DNA of 64,000 bases from Periplaneta americana (GCF_040183065.1 NC_091120.1:78320208-78384207); one strand, 5' to 3'. Positions 33,881 through 46,159 are shown, counted from the first letter of the stretch. Notes: generated from the sequence alone by a model not told the origin. Made by a program: numbers and translations.

Positions 33881-34840
33881 CTTCTTAATAATCATTTGAA
33901 AGTACTATAGCATAAATTATTTAAAATTCTGTAACTTTTGCATTAAATCTTTATATTATCATATGGCGTCGCATCTAAATTGTAGATACTGTCTCATAAA
34001 TAATGTCGGTTTTGGAACAATATTTTTTGGAGTGCGTCCTGACAAGAAATTAATTTAATTTCTAAGTAAAGTCCGTAATACTCTCAATATTTCATGCCTT
34101 AGGTCAGTGGTCGCCAGCAGTCGCTGAAATGGGTACCGTGTAAGGATATTATCGGAATATTCTCCGTGGTGCAGAAGGGAGAGGGAGAAGCATTCGTAGT
34201 TGTGCAGGCGATCAGTAGCTGTAGAAGGGGACATTATTTGCAGCACCGTTAAACATTATCATGTCGTAGCTCCTATGATAGTCAATCAATCGCGCTGTAA
34301 TTTTTAGGATTTATACATAAATGTCTAAGGGAAGCATATAAAAAATACGAAATCAAAACCTTTCTTGGAAAAAAATACTAACTTCGAAGTGGCCTATTCA
34401 AAATAGACATTGACACCCTCAAAAGTTGGTAAGCGGCAAACTTTTGTATTTTTCACTCTAGATGGAGTCAAAGTGAGAGAAATGTTTAGAAAAAATGAAA
34501 ATTAGTTTTAAAAGTTATTGCTATTCAGAATCTTTACTAGTTTCCGTGTTACGGCTAGTTAAACAAATCATATTTTCGTCTGGCTGTCTTCCATATGCAG
34601 AATGACTAAACTTTTGTCTGTTAGAACTGTGGATTCTCATAGAGATCATCGCGGTGATTTCAGTTTTGTTTTCGAAATCTTTCCGTTGCTTAAAATTTGG
34701 AGTTAACCGTGAGTTTTGAAATTTAATACAAATATTTATATTACGTAAATAATAGTATGACATATTTTGAAATTCAGAAGAATGAAAATAATATTATAAT
34801 AGTTTTTATATTTATTGTTATTAATTATGATTATGATTAT
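33881..34840. other. No gene; short dispersed repeat at 34238-34305
   Basis: 34238-34305 resembles 3084-3150. Otherwise unassigned. Confidence 0.4.
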
Positions 34841-34845
34841 TATTA

Positions 34846-34888
<43 letters not shown>

Positions 34889-34890
34889 CA
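34829..34890. repeat. (ATT)n microsatellite
   Basis: Some sixteen ATT units with a few interruptions. Confidence 0.93.
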
Positions 34891-36357
34891 TCTTTAATTT
34901 TCCTGGCCTAGCACAAGAGCCACTTCACTTCAAGCCAATAGATTTCATATTGCTATCTCCAATTTTTTATTCTTTATTTTCGGTCACTTTTAACTCTAAA
35001 ATAAATTTGATCAGTGTATATTTTTCTAGAACTCTAATTTCGGCAGATATTAAGTTACGAAATTTTCGAAAAATCGTTTGTACTAGTTCCTCAGATCTAC
35101 CTACTCGTATCTCCGGTTCTAATCGTTCACATTATTTAGCCTTGGGCTTAGATGAAAGGTAAAAATCCCAGTGAAATAATAAGATATTCTACATATCAGG
35201 ATTTGTGACTTAGCCACTTCTTTCACTGAACCCCTATATTTTTAGGTTATTGACATTATAAATGAACATGCTGAGTATTTATTAATTACATAAAATATGC
35301 TTATTGTAATGCATATGCGAACAGTGTGTGCATCATTAAACTATTATGGCTGACATAATTTCTGGCACGAACGGAACGCTATCACTGGAATACTGCATAC
35401 CCGCCAGCAGCCACGGTTGCCCTAGCGTGCTTCTCTTACGCACAGGTAAGAGACTCTAGCCCGAGAGTACACTCTGCTGATGACTGCTGCTTTAGATCTT
35501 CCAGGGCATTATAGTTCTTTAATGTTTTCTCCTTCGTTATGCTACGCCCTCACTAACGCCACCTTTACTTTCGACTTCACACATTCTTCTATCTAATATT
35601 AAAATGTATATGTTCATTACATTTTATTTATTACAATACTCTTCTATAGCAGGGCCGGACAACTGAACGCTTCGTGTAGGAGCGGGGTGCGAGTCTTGCT
35701 CACGAAATACTACCGCCAACTCTGCAGTGCAAAACAGCTGTGCAGGGGCGGATTATAAATTAAAGATATTTATCACGCATGTGTATAATGGGATATATTC
35801 ACTCTCTCAACAAATAAATAGGCTTTAAATGAGTTTCAAATAAACCTATTTCAAGTAATTAGAACATTCGAGTTTCAGAAAATAAACTTACACAATTTGT
35901 ATATAGCGCGTATTTTGTATGAATATTATAGTTCAACTATGTGTATGTATAGGCCTACATAGTTTACTTTTTAATTAACTACTATCATACTTTCTCCTGG
36001 TGACATACAATAATTCATCACTGTGTAACAAAATGAAAAACAGTAACAATATTCAATGTATTGTAAATACCCGTGGTATTTGGTATTGTCTTAATTTAAC
36101 GACACTTTTCAATAACTAGATTGTGTACCATCAAAATTCAACTTTGGGTAACAATCTATAAATTGAAATAGTTGCCAGATCTGTTTACCTTTTACTTAAA
36201 CTGAAATATCTCGAGATCAAATATGACTTTGCTAACTTGTTACTACGAATTAGTAATGGCGAATACCCCCATGTTGGATACGAAAAACCAGACTTGGTCG
36301 ATTTACCACCCTCCATAATTTCAGAAAGTGATATCATTGAAATATATTGAAATGAAG
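34891..36357. other. No gene seen
   Basis: A GC-richer patch at 35640-35750 begins 'cagggccggacaac', which is hAT-end-like, but no partner terminus was found. Confidence 0.35.
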
Positions 36358-36528
36358 TAAAGGCTGGTACACAATAAACCGTGAACGGAAATATTGTTAA
36401 AATTAATGTACGAGTATTTAAATTGTTATTAGTTAATTGTGAATGCTAATATTTAAATACATTTATTTTAACAATATTTCCGTTCTCGTTGTCGTTTCCG
36501 TTTCCGGTTTATTGTGAACCGGCCTTTA
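36358..36528. mobile_element. 171-bp foldback MITE
   Basis: Ends TAAAGGCTGGTACACAATAA and, on the other strand, TAAAGGCCGGTTCACAATAA. The inverted similarity continues through 'ggaaatattgttaaaat' to an AT-rich centre. The target duplication cannot be told from the palindromic TAAA edge. Confidence 0.85.
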
Positions 36529-37700
36529 GATGTATCATGTTTTAAGAGCTAATTAAACACTAAACGTCAAGAAGTAAACTGGCACATTAGTAGGCCTATA
36601 ATATAATACCAAAAAGCTAAGTAGCTGATATATTGCAGTCAGCTAGTAGACTACAGAGTAAGATAGACAACTTGACAGCGCGACAATCAATTTCATACTA
36701 GTCCATAAACTTTAATACTACCCCGGAAAGTAGGAGTTTCCTAAGGAAGAGTTTGTGAGTGGATGCTATCATTTCAGATGTGGGTTGTAATCACCGGTAA
36801 CGTCGCGGTTAAGGTGCAGTTGTGCAAGCAGTAAGGTCACGGGTTCATTTTCGATGGTGTCATAAATTTTCTCCACTGATTTAATCATCTCTGTCGCACT
36901 ATCGTCCTGACGGAGTTTCCCGATTGCGTCCCGTGGTCATGTCCGAGCCCTTTTTTATAGCCAAGTTGCGTCCCTAATATTTTGATTTTTGAAAAGTACA
37001 TAGCCTGGTTACGTCTCTGATATTTTGAAATTAAAAAAGTACGTAGACCGGTTGAGTGCCTAGTTGGGATATTTTTATCTGTTCAGTTGCCTCCAGAAAT
37101 GTGGACGTAAATGACAAGTAGTAGTGTACGAACGACTAATGCCTGTGAAAGCTTCCATTCAAGATTAAATAATTTTTTCTTCTTTACTCATCCAGATATA
37201 CGTATTTATATTTTTGAAAAATACTAAAAACATTTCAAAGTGATACCCAAATTCTATAACCATCTCTGCCCGCATATCACTTAGACTGCGGCATGCGAGG
37301 ATAACAGTTTTTAAATTCACGGAGATGAATATTGAACAGTTCACAAAAAATAAAATTGGAAAGTTCGATTTCGTAAAAATTATCTAATATAAACATCATC
37401 CTAAAATTATATGATAATTTAATATTACCAATGCAGTAGCGAGTTTTAAAATTGTAAAGTGATATGATAATTTAGTGTCGGCAATGCAATGACGAGCTAA
37501 CGTGCAAACGAATAACTACTAACATTTTTGGGGTGCAATCCAATTCGTCTCCCCGTGGTGCACCCTGCTTAACGCTAAATGAACTGGGACGCAACCGGAC
37601 ATGTCTTATTTTGCGATTAAGAATTGCTGGGCGCAATCAGGCTACGGGTTTTGTCAGGAGAAAGATCACACTTGACCACAGGACGCAGTCGAGCGACGCC
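36529..37700. repeat. Unassigned, with SINE-E fragment at 36770-36900
   Basis: 36820-36850 ('aaggtcacgggttcattttc') is like the B-box part of SINE-E below. The rest has no gene. Confidence 0.45.
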
Positions 37701-38070
37701 CGTCCTCGGGTTTACTCAGTCTCCAACAGAAATGAGCACCAGAGGTATTTTCTTGGGGGTAAAAGCGGAGGACACATAGGATTGACTTCCCTTCTGCCAT
37801 TAATGCCGATTGTCTGTACAGATGTGAGTCTGAGGCTATAAGGCGTAACGCTGTAAGCCTGAAGGTCACGGGTTCGTTTTCTAATGGGGTCATGGATTTT
37901 TCCATTGGTCTAAACCTTCCAGCTCACTTTGGCCCCGGCGGCGGGCACGTAGGACTGATATCCCTACTGCTATTAAATGCCGATTGTAAAGGTGGGAGCC
38001 TTAACCTCTCGCCACGCTCTGGGCCGATTTGGCCTGTAATGAGATTGACTTTATTTTTACATGTGGTTCT
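37700..38070 (+). mobile_element. SINE-E dimer
   Basis: Two related blocks, about 37700-37835 and 37836-38070, share 'ggattgacttcccttctgcc' / 'ggactgatatccctactgct' followed by 'attaaatgccgattgt'. 'gtaagcctgaaggtcacggg' plus 'ttcgtt' looks like the B-box end of a tRNA head. Frames over this block are not coding. Confidence 0.6.
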
Positions 38071-38334
38071 CCATCACCTGTAAATGAAACGTCTATTTAA
38101 AGATCGTTTCCTTCTTGATCTGTAGACATAAATTAAACATATTTGGGCTCCCAGATTTGCTGTATTATTTTGAAATAGTTTGGTGGTTCTCCATTTCTAC
38201 GTATATCTACGCGTACTTAGGACGGTAGTTATTGTCATTAATATTTCTGTAAATGAAAAGTTTCACTTAACTTTTTTTTTTCTGAAAACGAAGTTTCTAT
38301 TGTGTAATAATTTGCCATACATATCTTATACAGA

Positions 38335-39090
38335 ATGAACTATAAGTAATGTCACTAATTTTAAGTGGTTATTCCTCGAGAGTCGCCGTCGGTAGCGCAG
38401 TCGGTATAGCGCTGGCTTTCTATGCTCGAGGTTGCGGGTTCCATCCCGGCCGAGGCCGATGGCATTTAAGTGTGTTTAAATGCGACAGTCTCATATCAGT
38501 AGATTTACTGATATGTAAAATAACTCCTGCGGGACAAAAATTCCGGCACACCGACGACACGATATAACCTCTGCAGTTGCGAGCGTCGTTAAATGAACCG
38601 TAATTTTTTTTTAATTCTTTGAGATATTTCACAGAAAAAAGTTTAATAACATTTTTCTCGTTTTTCCTTCCTTTTCGAGAAAAAATGGTTTTATGTGAAA
38701 CATTTCATAGCGTGTTTTGGGAAATTCATTGATTTAATTCCCAATATCCTCAATCAATTTAAAAGAGCAGAGTATTATGACAAAAAATTATTGAAGGAAG
38801 TTTTGTCCTTCAAATGTACACAAATATGATCCGAATAAATATAACATTGTAAAATTCCTCTGCAGAACGAAAAGTTACTTTTGTGCTGATCAAATATCTG
38901 CACATTTGAAGGACAAAACTGAAATTCTTTCAATCATTTATTATCATAGTACACTGCTCTCTTAAATTGGCTGAGCTTATTGGAAATTCAATCAATGGCT
39001 TTCAAAAACATGCTATGAAATGTTTCGTATAAAACATTTTTATCTCGAAAAGGAAGGAAAAGATAGCAAAATTGTATTAAAAAACACACA
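38335..39090. mobile_element. Repeat F foldback (two inverted copies) with SINE-A inside
   Basis: A left copy (38335-38890 minus the SINE) and an inverted right copy (about 38894-39082) of repeat F meet head to head. Arms share 'tccttccttttcgag', 'gaaacatttcatagc' and 'gttttgtccttcaaatgt'. The right edge runs into CA/TA repeats. Confidence 0.75.
38381..38613 (+). mobile_element. SINE-A (tRNA-derived) within repeat F
   Basis: tRNA-like head 'gtcggtagcgcagtcggtat' with B box 'ggttccatccc', body 'ctgcgggacaaaaattccgg', end 'gagcgtcgttaaatgaa' and a T-run. Flanked by ATTCCTCGAG (38371) and ATTCTTTGAG (38614), a 10-bp duplication with two changes. Repeat F continues cleanly on both sides. Confidence 0.88.
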
Positions 39091-39093
39091 CAC

Positions 39094-39124
39094 ATATACA
39101 TATATATATGTATATATATATATG
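39094..39124. repeat. CA/TA microsatellite
   Basis: Short (CA)n followed by (TA)n runs with ATG interruptions. Confidence 0.85.
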
Positions 39125-39617
39125 CCTGTTTAATTCGTAGTTACTCAGATTGCACCACACATTTATTTGAACTTTCTATTAAATAAAAAAAAAAACTAGA
39201 ACAATGTCCAATATGTGCAACCTTTAAATAGTAAATAAATAATGATGATATTACTTTTCTAGGGCTTTAGCTGTTCTTGTTCTTATCATCTCACGTAATA
39301 ATCAGAATGTTGGATACTACAGGATGGCGTAAAGGATATAACTAGTTAAATAGATGTCTTTATGATCTGACGCTGAATGTACGTATGTATATGTACGTAC
39401 GCAGAATATACTAGCTTCCAAAGCATTGAAATATTCGTGAAGAATTTAATAGTTTTAATACTTAATTAAAATCTATAGATTAGAGAAAAAGTGGCAAGAA
39501 CATATCCATATAAGGAAAGAAGAAAACAACACCATTACAAGCAATTACATCCACTACGAATATACCTATAATTAAATTGCATTTGGAAACTGAAGATATT
39601 TTAGAACAATCTTTTGA

Positions 39618-39684
39618 GATGATGATGATGATGATGATGACAATGACGATGACGATGACGATGACGACGAGGACGACGAAGAAT
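39618..39684. repeat. (GATGAC)n-type microsatellite
   Basis: GAT units pass into GAC/GAA units. The Met/Thr-rich frame here is a repeat artefact. Confidence 0.9.
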
Positions 39685-39885
39685 CAGAATTATGATATAT
39701 TTCTGCGACGTAAACAAATGAAAATCAACTCATGTTTTAGAAAACGCATAATGTTTACACAGAAATAGAAAGAAATTATCCTGTTAGAACAAAATTTTGC
39801 ATTCCTTCCTGTAGTTTCCTAGTTAGGAATCTACTTTCAATTCGATGTTAATAACGACAAATCTAATGTTAATGGTGTTGATGAT

Positions 39886-39886
39886 G

Positions 39887-39945
<59 letters not shown>
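39886..39945. repeat. (AAT)n microsatellite
   Basis: About nineteen uninterrupted units, 270 bp upstream of the GMC gene. Confidence 0.95.
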
Positions 39946-39946
<1 letters not shown>

Positions 39947-40189
39947 TTCAAACTATGGAATAATAAGGGGGTCAAGTGGTTTGGTCGGTGGGCACGCAAG
40001 TAATCCCATATAGTGGGGTGTACAATAGACCTCAGGTCCCTCTCTCCCTCCTAACAAGGAAAACAACTTCATTCAGTAACTCTAAATTATACACTCAATT
40101 CTATGGTTGAACATTCCATTTAGAAATGATAGAACATACGTTTCAAAATGGAACATCACGGGTCCCAGCTACTTAATATTGTTTTCTAT

Positions 40190-40206
40190 TTCATATCATA
40201 TTCAGA
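40190..40206 (+). promoter_or_regulatory. Likely splice acceptor in the 5' UTR of the GMC gene
   Basis: A pyrimidine-tinged 'ttcatatcatattcag' precedes the ATG at 40212 by a few bases. The preferred start lies just after it, so the 35 in-frame codons from 40107 would be intron. The upstream exon was not located. Confidence 0.45.
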
Positions 40207-40211
40207 TAATT

Positions 40212-42095
40212 ATGGAAGCATACTGCTTCATGAATTCATCTGCAACTCCCGGAGGAAGCAGTGTCAGCGGTCTTCTGTTTGTCGGTCTCATCTCAACACT
40301 TATCAACACTCAACAGCAACTGGGAAATCCTGAAGACTATCCAAAAGACGCCAGAAGCCAACTGCTACCTGAATACGACTTCGTTGTCGTAGGTGGAGGT
40401 TCAGCCGGTTCCGTGGTGGCCAGCCGACTCAGCGAGATGAACAAATGGAAAATCCTGCTTTTAGAGGCTGGAGGAGACCCTACACCCTCCTCAGATGTTC
40501 CAGGTCTTTGGTTTTACTTACAGAACACAGAAATCGACTGGCAGTATCGTACTGAACCTCAACAAGGCATGTGTCAGGGATTTCGAGATAAGCGTTGTAA
40601 TTGGCCACGAGGTAAAGTTTTGGGAGGAAGTAGTGTTATCAACTACATGGTGTATGTTAGGGGAATGAAGGGCGATTATGATAAGTGGGCACAAGATGGA
40701 AATTATGGTTGGGGCTTCGACGAAATTTTGCCTTTCTTTAAGAAATCAGAAGACATGACTTATGAACCACTACTTCAAAGTCGTGGTAACATTTCATATC
40801 ACGCGAAAGGAGGACCCTTAACAGTAGAGAGACCACATTTCAGTCATTATAAAGAATCGTTTCAAAGGGCAGTTATCGAAATGGGATACGAATGGTTGGA
40901 TGACATTAATGAGGACCGTCAGTTAGGTTTCGCAGAAGTTTTCGGCACTCTGAGGGATGGCGCAAGATGCAACACAGCCAAGGCCTTTCTCAGTCCTGTG
41001 AAAGATAATGATAATCTTCATGTTGTTAAACATGTTCATGTTACTAGGTTACTTATTAACGAAACAACGAAAACCGCTTACGGGGTCGAATTTCAACACA
41101 ACAATGGCCATATTTATACTGTTAAATCAAGGAGAGAAATAATTTTATCTGCCGGGGCAATAAATTCCCCTCAGATATTAATGCTGTCAGGAATAGGACC
41201 AAAGGATCACTTAGAAGAAAAGGGGATCAATCCTATTGTTCAAAACTTGTGTGTAGGTAAAAATTTACAAGACCATCTTATATTTCTTGGATTGGTTTTC
41301 AACATTAAAGATTCACGAATCAGTCAATCACCTAATAAACTGGATACATATTACGATTTTTTGACAAAAAGATCCGGTATTTTGACGAACATCGCAGATA
41401 TAACTGGATTTATAAAAACTAACATTTCTACATCTGATGACAGACCAGACTTACAATTTTACTTTTTGGTACTAAATGCTAATGATACAGAATCGACAAG
41501 TTTTTTATCACATGCATTTGGATTTGATAACAACACAACTACTTCTATGCACGCGTTGATTCAACAAGCCGATCTTCTTATTGCTGCTCCTGCAATTATG
41601 CGACCGGAGAGTAGAGGTAGAATCCTTCTCAAGTCATCAGATCCTTTTCAGCACCCCAGAATATATCCGGGATATTTATCGGATCATAATAATAAAGATA
41701 TTGACTCACTTCTACAAGGCATAGATTTTTACCTGAAATTCATAGAAACTAATGAGATGAAGTCGAAACAAGGAACTCAAAGAAAATTATATATAAAGAA
41801 CTGTGACGCCCTGGAGATAAACACGAGAGCCTATTGGGAATGTGCCCTTAGGCATTTGGCAACTACTCTTTATCACCCTTCTGGAACATGTAAGATGGGT
41901 CCAGAATCTGATCCCACAGCCGTTGTGAGCCCAGAACTGAAGGTGTATGGCGTGAAAGGACTGAGGGTTGCTGATGCTTCTATAATGCCAACTATAGTTA
42001 GCGGTAACCTTAACGCTCCAACAATAATGATAGGCGAAAAAGCTGCCGATATGGTAAGAAAAGAGTGGGAATCGAAAAAAGACACATTTGACTGA
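40212..42095 (+). CDS. GMC-family FAD oxidoreductase (glucose dehydrogenase-like)
   Basis: Predicted 627-residue flavoenzyme of the glucose-methanol-choline family, which oxidises an alcohol or sugar with FAD; substrate unknown. The frame is open from 40107, but I prefer the ATG at 40212: it gives the usual insect length, puts a hydrophobic stretch ([13 protein letters not shown], residues 19-31) near the N terminus as a signal peptide or anchor, and lies just after a splice-acceptor-like 'ttcag'. Visible features: FAD-binding [13 protein letters not shown] (55-67) and LLLEAGG; GMC signature 1 [18 protein letters not shown] (134-151); signature 2 [15 protein letters not shown] (313-327); catalytic His555 in [28 protein letters not shown] (596-614), with Asn where some GMC enzymes have a second His. 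Several N-x-S/T sites suggest secretion. There are no introns, frameshifts or stops. Insect GMC genes often sit in clusters, but no second one is seen here. The gene appears functional. Confidence 0.95.
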   Translation: MEAYCFMNSSATPGGSSVSGLLFVGLISTLINTQQQLGNPEDYPKDARSQLLPEYDFVVVGGGSAGSVVASRLSEMNKWKILLLEAGGDPTPSSDVPGLWFYLQNTEIDWQYRTEPQQGMCQGFRDKRCNWPRGKVLGGSSVINYMVYVRGMKGDYDKWAQDGNYGWGFDEILPFFKKSEDMTYEPLLQSRGNISYHAKGGPLTVERPHFSHYKESFQRAVIEMGYEWLDDINEDRQLGFAEVFGTLRDGARCNTAKAFLSPVKDNDNLHVVKHVHVTRLLINETTKTAYGVEFQHNNGHIYTVKSRREIILSAGAINSPQILMLSGIGPKDHLEEKGINPIVQNLCVGKNLQDHLIFLGLVFNIKDSRISQSPNKLDTYYDFLTKRSGILTNIADITGFIKTNISTSDDRPDLQFYFLVLNANDTESTSFLSHAFGFDNNTTTSMHALIQQADLLIAAPAIMRPESRGRILLKSSDPFQHPRIYPGYLSDHNNKDIDSLLQGIDFYLKFIETNEMKSKQGTQRKLYIKNCDALEINTRAYWECALRHLATTLYHPSGTCKMGPESDPTAVVSPELKVYGVKGLRVADASIMPTIVSGNLNAPTIMIGEKAADMVRKEWESKKDTFD

Positions 42096-42116
42096 TGCTC
42101 AAGGTATAATGTATTT

Positions 42117-42122
42117 AATAAA
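42117..42122 (+). promoter_or_regulatory. Polyadenylation signal AATAAA of GMC gene
   Basis: The canonical hexamer lies 22 bp after the stop codon, implying a very short 3' UTR. Confidence 0.7.
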
Positions 42123-42129
42123 GTATAAA

Positions 42130-43770
42130 GAATAGACTTAAAATGAGACGATTGTTTTTGTTTTGAATTACAATGCGCTTTTCAAAATCTTTCCTTTGGA
42201 TTAGAGTTGCAAGTAATCGTTTTGTTACATTTTAATTATTGCATTATTAAATTAAATGCCGTCTGACAGAATGTATTCTTTTTCATTTTATATAATGCTC
42301 TCTTACTATTTACATATAAATATTTCATTTCACATTCTAACGCAGATATTCCTTTGAGACTAGATATATTTGGGATTTAGCTGAAGAAAATTGTTGTAAA
42401 ATGGTATGTTCTCAGAGAAAGGAAACAATTATTTCATAGATATTTCAACTAATTTTAGTCACTTAAAAATGTATTATTACATTAATTATTATTCTGATAA
42501 GATATATTGTCAAAATTACTAAAAAATATCAACGATTTTTCTGCTATGTTCACGATGAGAATGAAAAAAAAAAACGATTCGAATCCACGTTAACAAAGAA
42601 TACTGTTTCGAAAACCCGAGTTTGTGAAATTTAATTTTTGCATTAATGAATGTTTGGCCGTATTTCTAGTTCTATACACATAGGCTATGAATTACTTATG
42701 CAATGTCAACGTATTATTTTCTTCCCACAAGCTTTGTTTTATAATACTCTTCCTAAATTGCATTAGTAACAATCTCGTAAAAATTGTTGCATAATAAGCA
42801 GATTATAATATTCAAAATTATGCTGTCACAGGGAAATAAATTGAATTATAAAGTGCAAACATTATGTTAAATGAGTTGTAGCCTATTTTATTTTTGAAAA
42901 TCATCAATTGGGCTAAGCTGAGTTATGAATATTTTAATGTAAAACCTACGTTATAATACTTTTAATTTCCATTGTTTAAATAGAGGATAAAATATATTCA
43001 TTCACGAAAATAGAAACGTTTCTTTGTTTCTAAGAACTTCTCTACTGTCCGTTATTTTCAAGTTCTGAAACATTATTTCTAACAACTTTTTTCAATTATT
43101 GGAATTGTTTCAGTACACCTGAACCTTACTGTAAATTAAAATAACTTTCTTTTTAATTTTATACTGAGGTTTGTGCTAAAATAAGAAAAAGATTTTTTCT
43201 GTGTAAAATGATTGAATTCCTCCTTTTAATTGCTAGTAAACAGCGGCGGAAAACAACTTTATCTTAAAATAAGTCGCAGACTTCAACATCATATGTTCCT
43301 ATTGCATCCCTATCAACAGTATGCTCCTTCATCACACATGATACGCCACATGTAACAAAATTTTAATTCAAATCTGACATTAAATGGATGGAGATCCGCA
43401 GCAATAGATCAAGGGACAGTTTGAAACAAATTGAGATATTGGTATAAATCTGTTCTAGGCTGGATTATTTAACTCAGACAAAATCATGAATGCGATATCT
43501 GCACTCTGCTGCCATTCATAAGCGAAATTTGTTTATTGCACAAAATGTATTGGTTTATTTTGCTCGCAATATTAAATCAACTGCTGGTCAGTTATTAAAA
43601 ATTGGTCAGTCTCTTTTATTATTATTTGTGCTTTTTTTTACAGTATGAATGTTACAATACTCCTTGCATAAACTATTTAATAAATAACTCGATTTACTTC
43701 AGTGGTGAATATCTTGAAAACATGTTTTTGTCGGTTGGTCTCTTATTGCGTAACTCCGTCCAAATATGAC
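42130..43770. other. No gene seen over 1.6 kb
   Basis: AT-rich; no further GMC exon or repeat boundary recognised. Confidence 0.4.
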
Positions 43771-43773
43771 TTA

Positions 43774-43972
43774 AGCCTTGGTTTTTTCTGAACCGACTCA
43801 CAAATCCGGACTACACGAGAGATAGTGAGTAATTTCTATAGCTGCGAGATGCGAGGCCTGCGCACCTCGCAACTATAGAAACCACTCACTATCTCTCGTG
43901 TAGTCCGGATTTGTGCGTTGCGGGCCTCACACCTCGCAACTCGCATGCGTAGGTTCAGAAAAACCAAGGCTT
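43774..43972. mobile_element. 199-bp foldback MITE
   Basis: Outer ends AAGCCTTGG and CCAAGGCTT are complementary, and a long inner stem pairs 'cacaaatccggactacacga' with its exact complement at about 43894-43913, continuing through 'gagatagtgag'. The right arm carries an extra GC-rich block (43916-43950) with 'cctcgcaact', also present near the centre. Confidence 0.88.
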
Positions 43973-44094
43973 TATACTCTTGATAATATACTTTGTGTTC
44001 GACTGTGAACTATGTAATAAAAATGTAATGTGAAAAATACAGCAATTGCAATACTAAGCTACTCTTTTGTAACATGCAACGGACATTTAACCTT

Positions 44095-44720
44095 TCTTAT
44101 TGCTTTAATGCAATGCAAACCCACTATTCTCCAATCTTTCCTATTTTCTGCCTTGCTCTTTGTCTCCTCTATGATCCATATTTCTTAACGTATTCTATCA
44201 TCTGATATCTTCTTCTGCTCCGAACTCTTCTTCCGTTCACCATTCCTTCCAGTGCATCCTACAGAAGGCAATTTCTCATCAGTCAGTGACCCAACCAATT
44301 CCTTTCTTTCTTCCTGATCAGTTTCAGCATCATTCTGTCTTCACCCACTCTTTCTAACACACCTTCGTTTCTTATTCTGTCTGTCCATTTCACACACTCC
44401 ATCCTTCTCCATACCCACATTTCAAATGCTTCTACTCGCTTCTCTTCACTTCGTCATAATGTCCATGTTTCTGTCCCATACAATGCTACACTCAATGCAG
44501 AGCACTTCACTAGTCCCCTCCTTAGTTATTTTTCCAGAGGTCTGCAGAAGATGCTTCTTTTTCTGTTGAAAGCTTTCTTTGCCATTGCTATTCTCCTTTT
44601 GACGTCTTGGCAGCAGCTCATATTAATACTTGTAGTATGCCTAAAGTAGGCTATTTGAAGCTCTCCATTTGTTTCACTGCTAATTTCGAATTCGCAAGTT
44701 TACTTAGAATTATTACATTG
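44095..44720 (-). mobile_element. LINE-B 3' fragment, longest copy
   Basis: The minus-strand translation runs through SVALYGTETWTL, EAFEMWVWRRMECVKWTDRI and RNEGVLERVGEDR, the region after the reverse-transcriptase domain in a large insect LINE group. The reading is broken by a stop after WTL and by other changes. Start and clade cannot be set. Related pieces lie at 599, 4085, 5466, 7481, 13893 and 49480. Confidence 0.82.
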
Positions 44721-45120
44721 TGGCTCCTCAATTATTACTCACACTGGAATAAAAAAAGACTGAAGTGAGGCGAGACCTGAAAACGGCGAGAGACACGTGT
44801 CCGTCATTTATATGTAAGCCACGGCGCGAGGTGCTTCATTTTGGAGTTATATAATTAATCTGACAAGCACAGAACGCTTCTACACTCTACCATGGTCTGC
44901 GCCTCTTAGACCTGTGACCTACAGTATGAGATGTTAGCGTTTAACTAATTGTAATTTCAATACCCTCTGCACCACATGCAACATTTCAATTAATTTCCAG
45001 ACTGCCAGATGGAGCTCCTAGTTTGAACAGTTCTATATAGTTTGTGGAAGCTTGAATATTATATGCCATGTAAACATCATTAGATAGAATTATTGTTATT
45101 TGTTTAAAATCATCACTTTT
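44721..45120. other. No gene seen
   Basis: Nothing recognised. Confidence 0.35.
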
Positions 45121-45127
45121 AAATCTT

Positions 45128-45365
45128 TGCAGATCCTATGTCCACGGATATTTCGTCCACTGTTTCGTACGTCCCTTTGATATTCTGCCCACTATACCCT
45201 CTGGTGTTTTATGTCCACTATTATTTCATCCACAGTTTATATGTCCGTTGTGATATTTTGTCCTCTGAAAGTTTTGTCCACATTTTATTATGTCCTACAT
45301 TTATCTTTATTCTCTTTATTAAGTTGTACATTTTATTGTCTCGTCCAGTACACCGTGTCCAATAT
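45128..45365. repeat. Degenerate GTCCAC repeat
   Basis: The words 'tatgtccac', 'tttcgtccac', 'ttatgtccac', 'tttgtcctc', 'tttgtccac' and 'tatgtcctac' recur about every 15-30 bp with AT-rich spacers. The 77-codon plus frame over it is a by-product. Confidence 0.65.
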
Positions 45366-45436
45366 TCATGATTATTTATTTGCATAAATGGTTGAAAACT
45401 AATACACTGTTACTACTATACCACTACCACTATTAC

Positions 45437-45437
<1 letters not shown>

Positions 45438-45505
<68 letters not shown>
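45438..45505. repeat. (AAT)n microsatellite
   Basis: About twenty-two uninterrupted units. Confidence 0.95.
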
Positions 45506-46159
45506 TCCATAGAAATGAACATTATTATGCTACAAAATAATTAAACACATTTCCGTGGTAACCCTTCTTTTTTAAATTGCGTATTGGAAGTACTTGTCAT
45601 CTTGTCCTTCCCTAAATGTTTTTTATTTTCCTGCGGCCCATCTCCATAAATTCATCTCAGTGACTAATATTTTTCTTCTGGTCATTTATTTGCCAAACCT
45701 CGCTACCATATGTTATTATCATTATCGCATTTTTGCATATACATGTATTTTATAATCGTTTGTTTTTATGTATTTCAATCCCATAGACCTACATTTATCA
45801 TTGATAATTTCTTCCTTCTACATTTCCCTCTTTAATTGCTTATTCATTGTTTCCTTTTGCCTTATTTTCAACTCCAAATATTTGCATTTCTCAGTGCATT
45901 GAATAAGTTTTCGAGTCTTCCGTCCTGTTGGGTTCCTCCAATATACATATATTTAGTAACTTCTTCGTTGATCTCTAAGCTACATTTTTTTTTTGTATTC
46001 CAGTATTAATTTGTGTGTTTTATGTTGTATTTATCTTAATAACTTATCCAAATGAATATCTCGTGAATGAAAGCTTTATTTTTTCTTACTATTTATGACT
46101 GCACTCAGGTGAAATGATTAATAATAATCGTGTTTTGTTAACATAAAGTTATTACGATA
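45506..46159. other. No gene; possible old LINE scrap
   Basis: The minus strand of about 45840-45990 reads a few LINE-like words but with stops; not firm enough to call. Confidence 0.25.

Noticed and set aside
33585..33899. 104-codon plus frame
   Set aside because: It lies in repeat F and is not preserved in the copy at 38.4 kb.
35640..35760. hAT-like terminus 'cagggccggacaac'
   Set aside because: No matching inverted end or 8-bp duplication was found nearby.
40107..40211. Upstream ATG of the GMC frame as true start
   Set aside because: The 35 extra codons are unlike the family N terminus, precede a splice-acceptor-like site and would bury the signal segment.
45840..46000. Possible LINE reverse-transcriptase scrap on the minus strand
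   Set aside because: Only a few suggestive words between stops; too weak.
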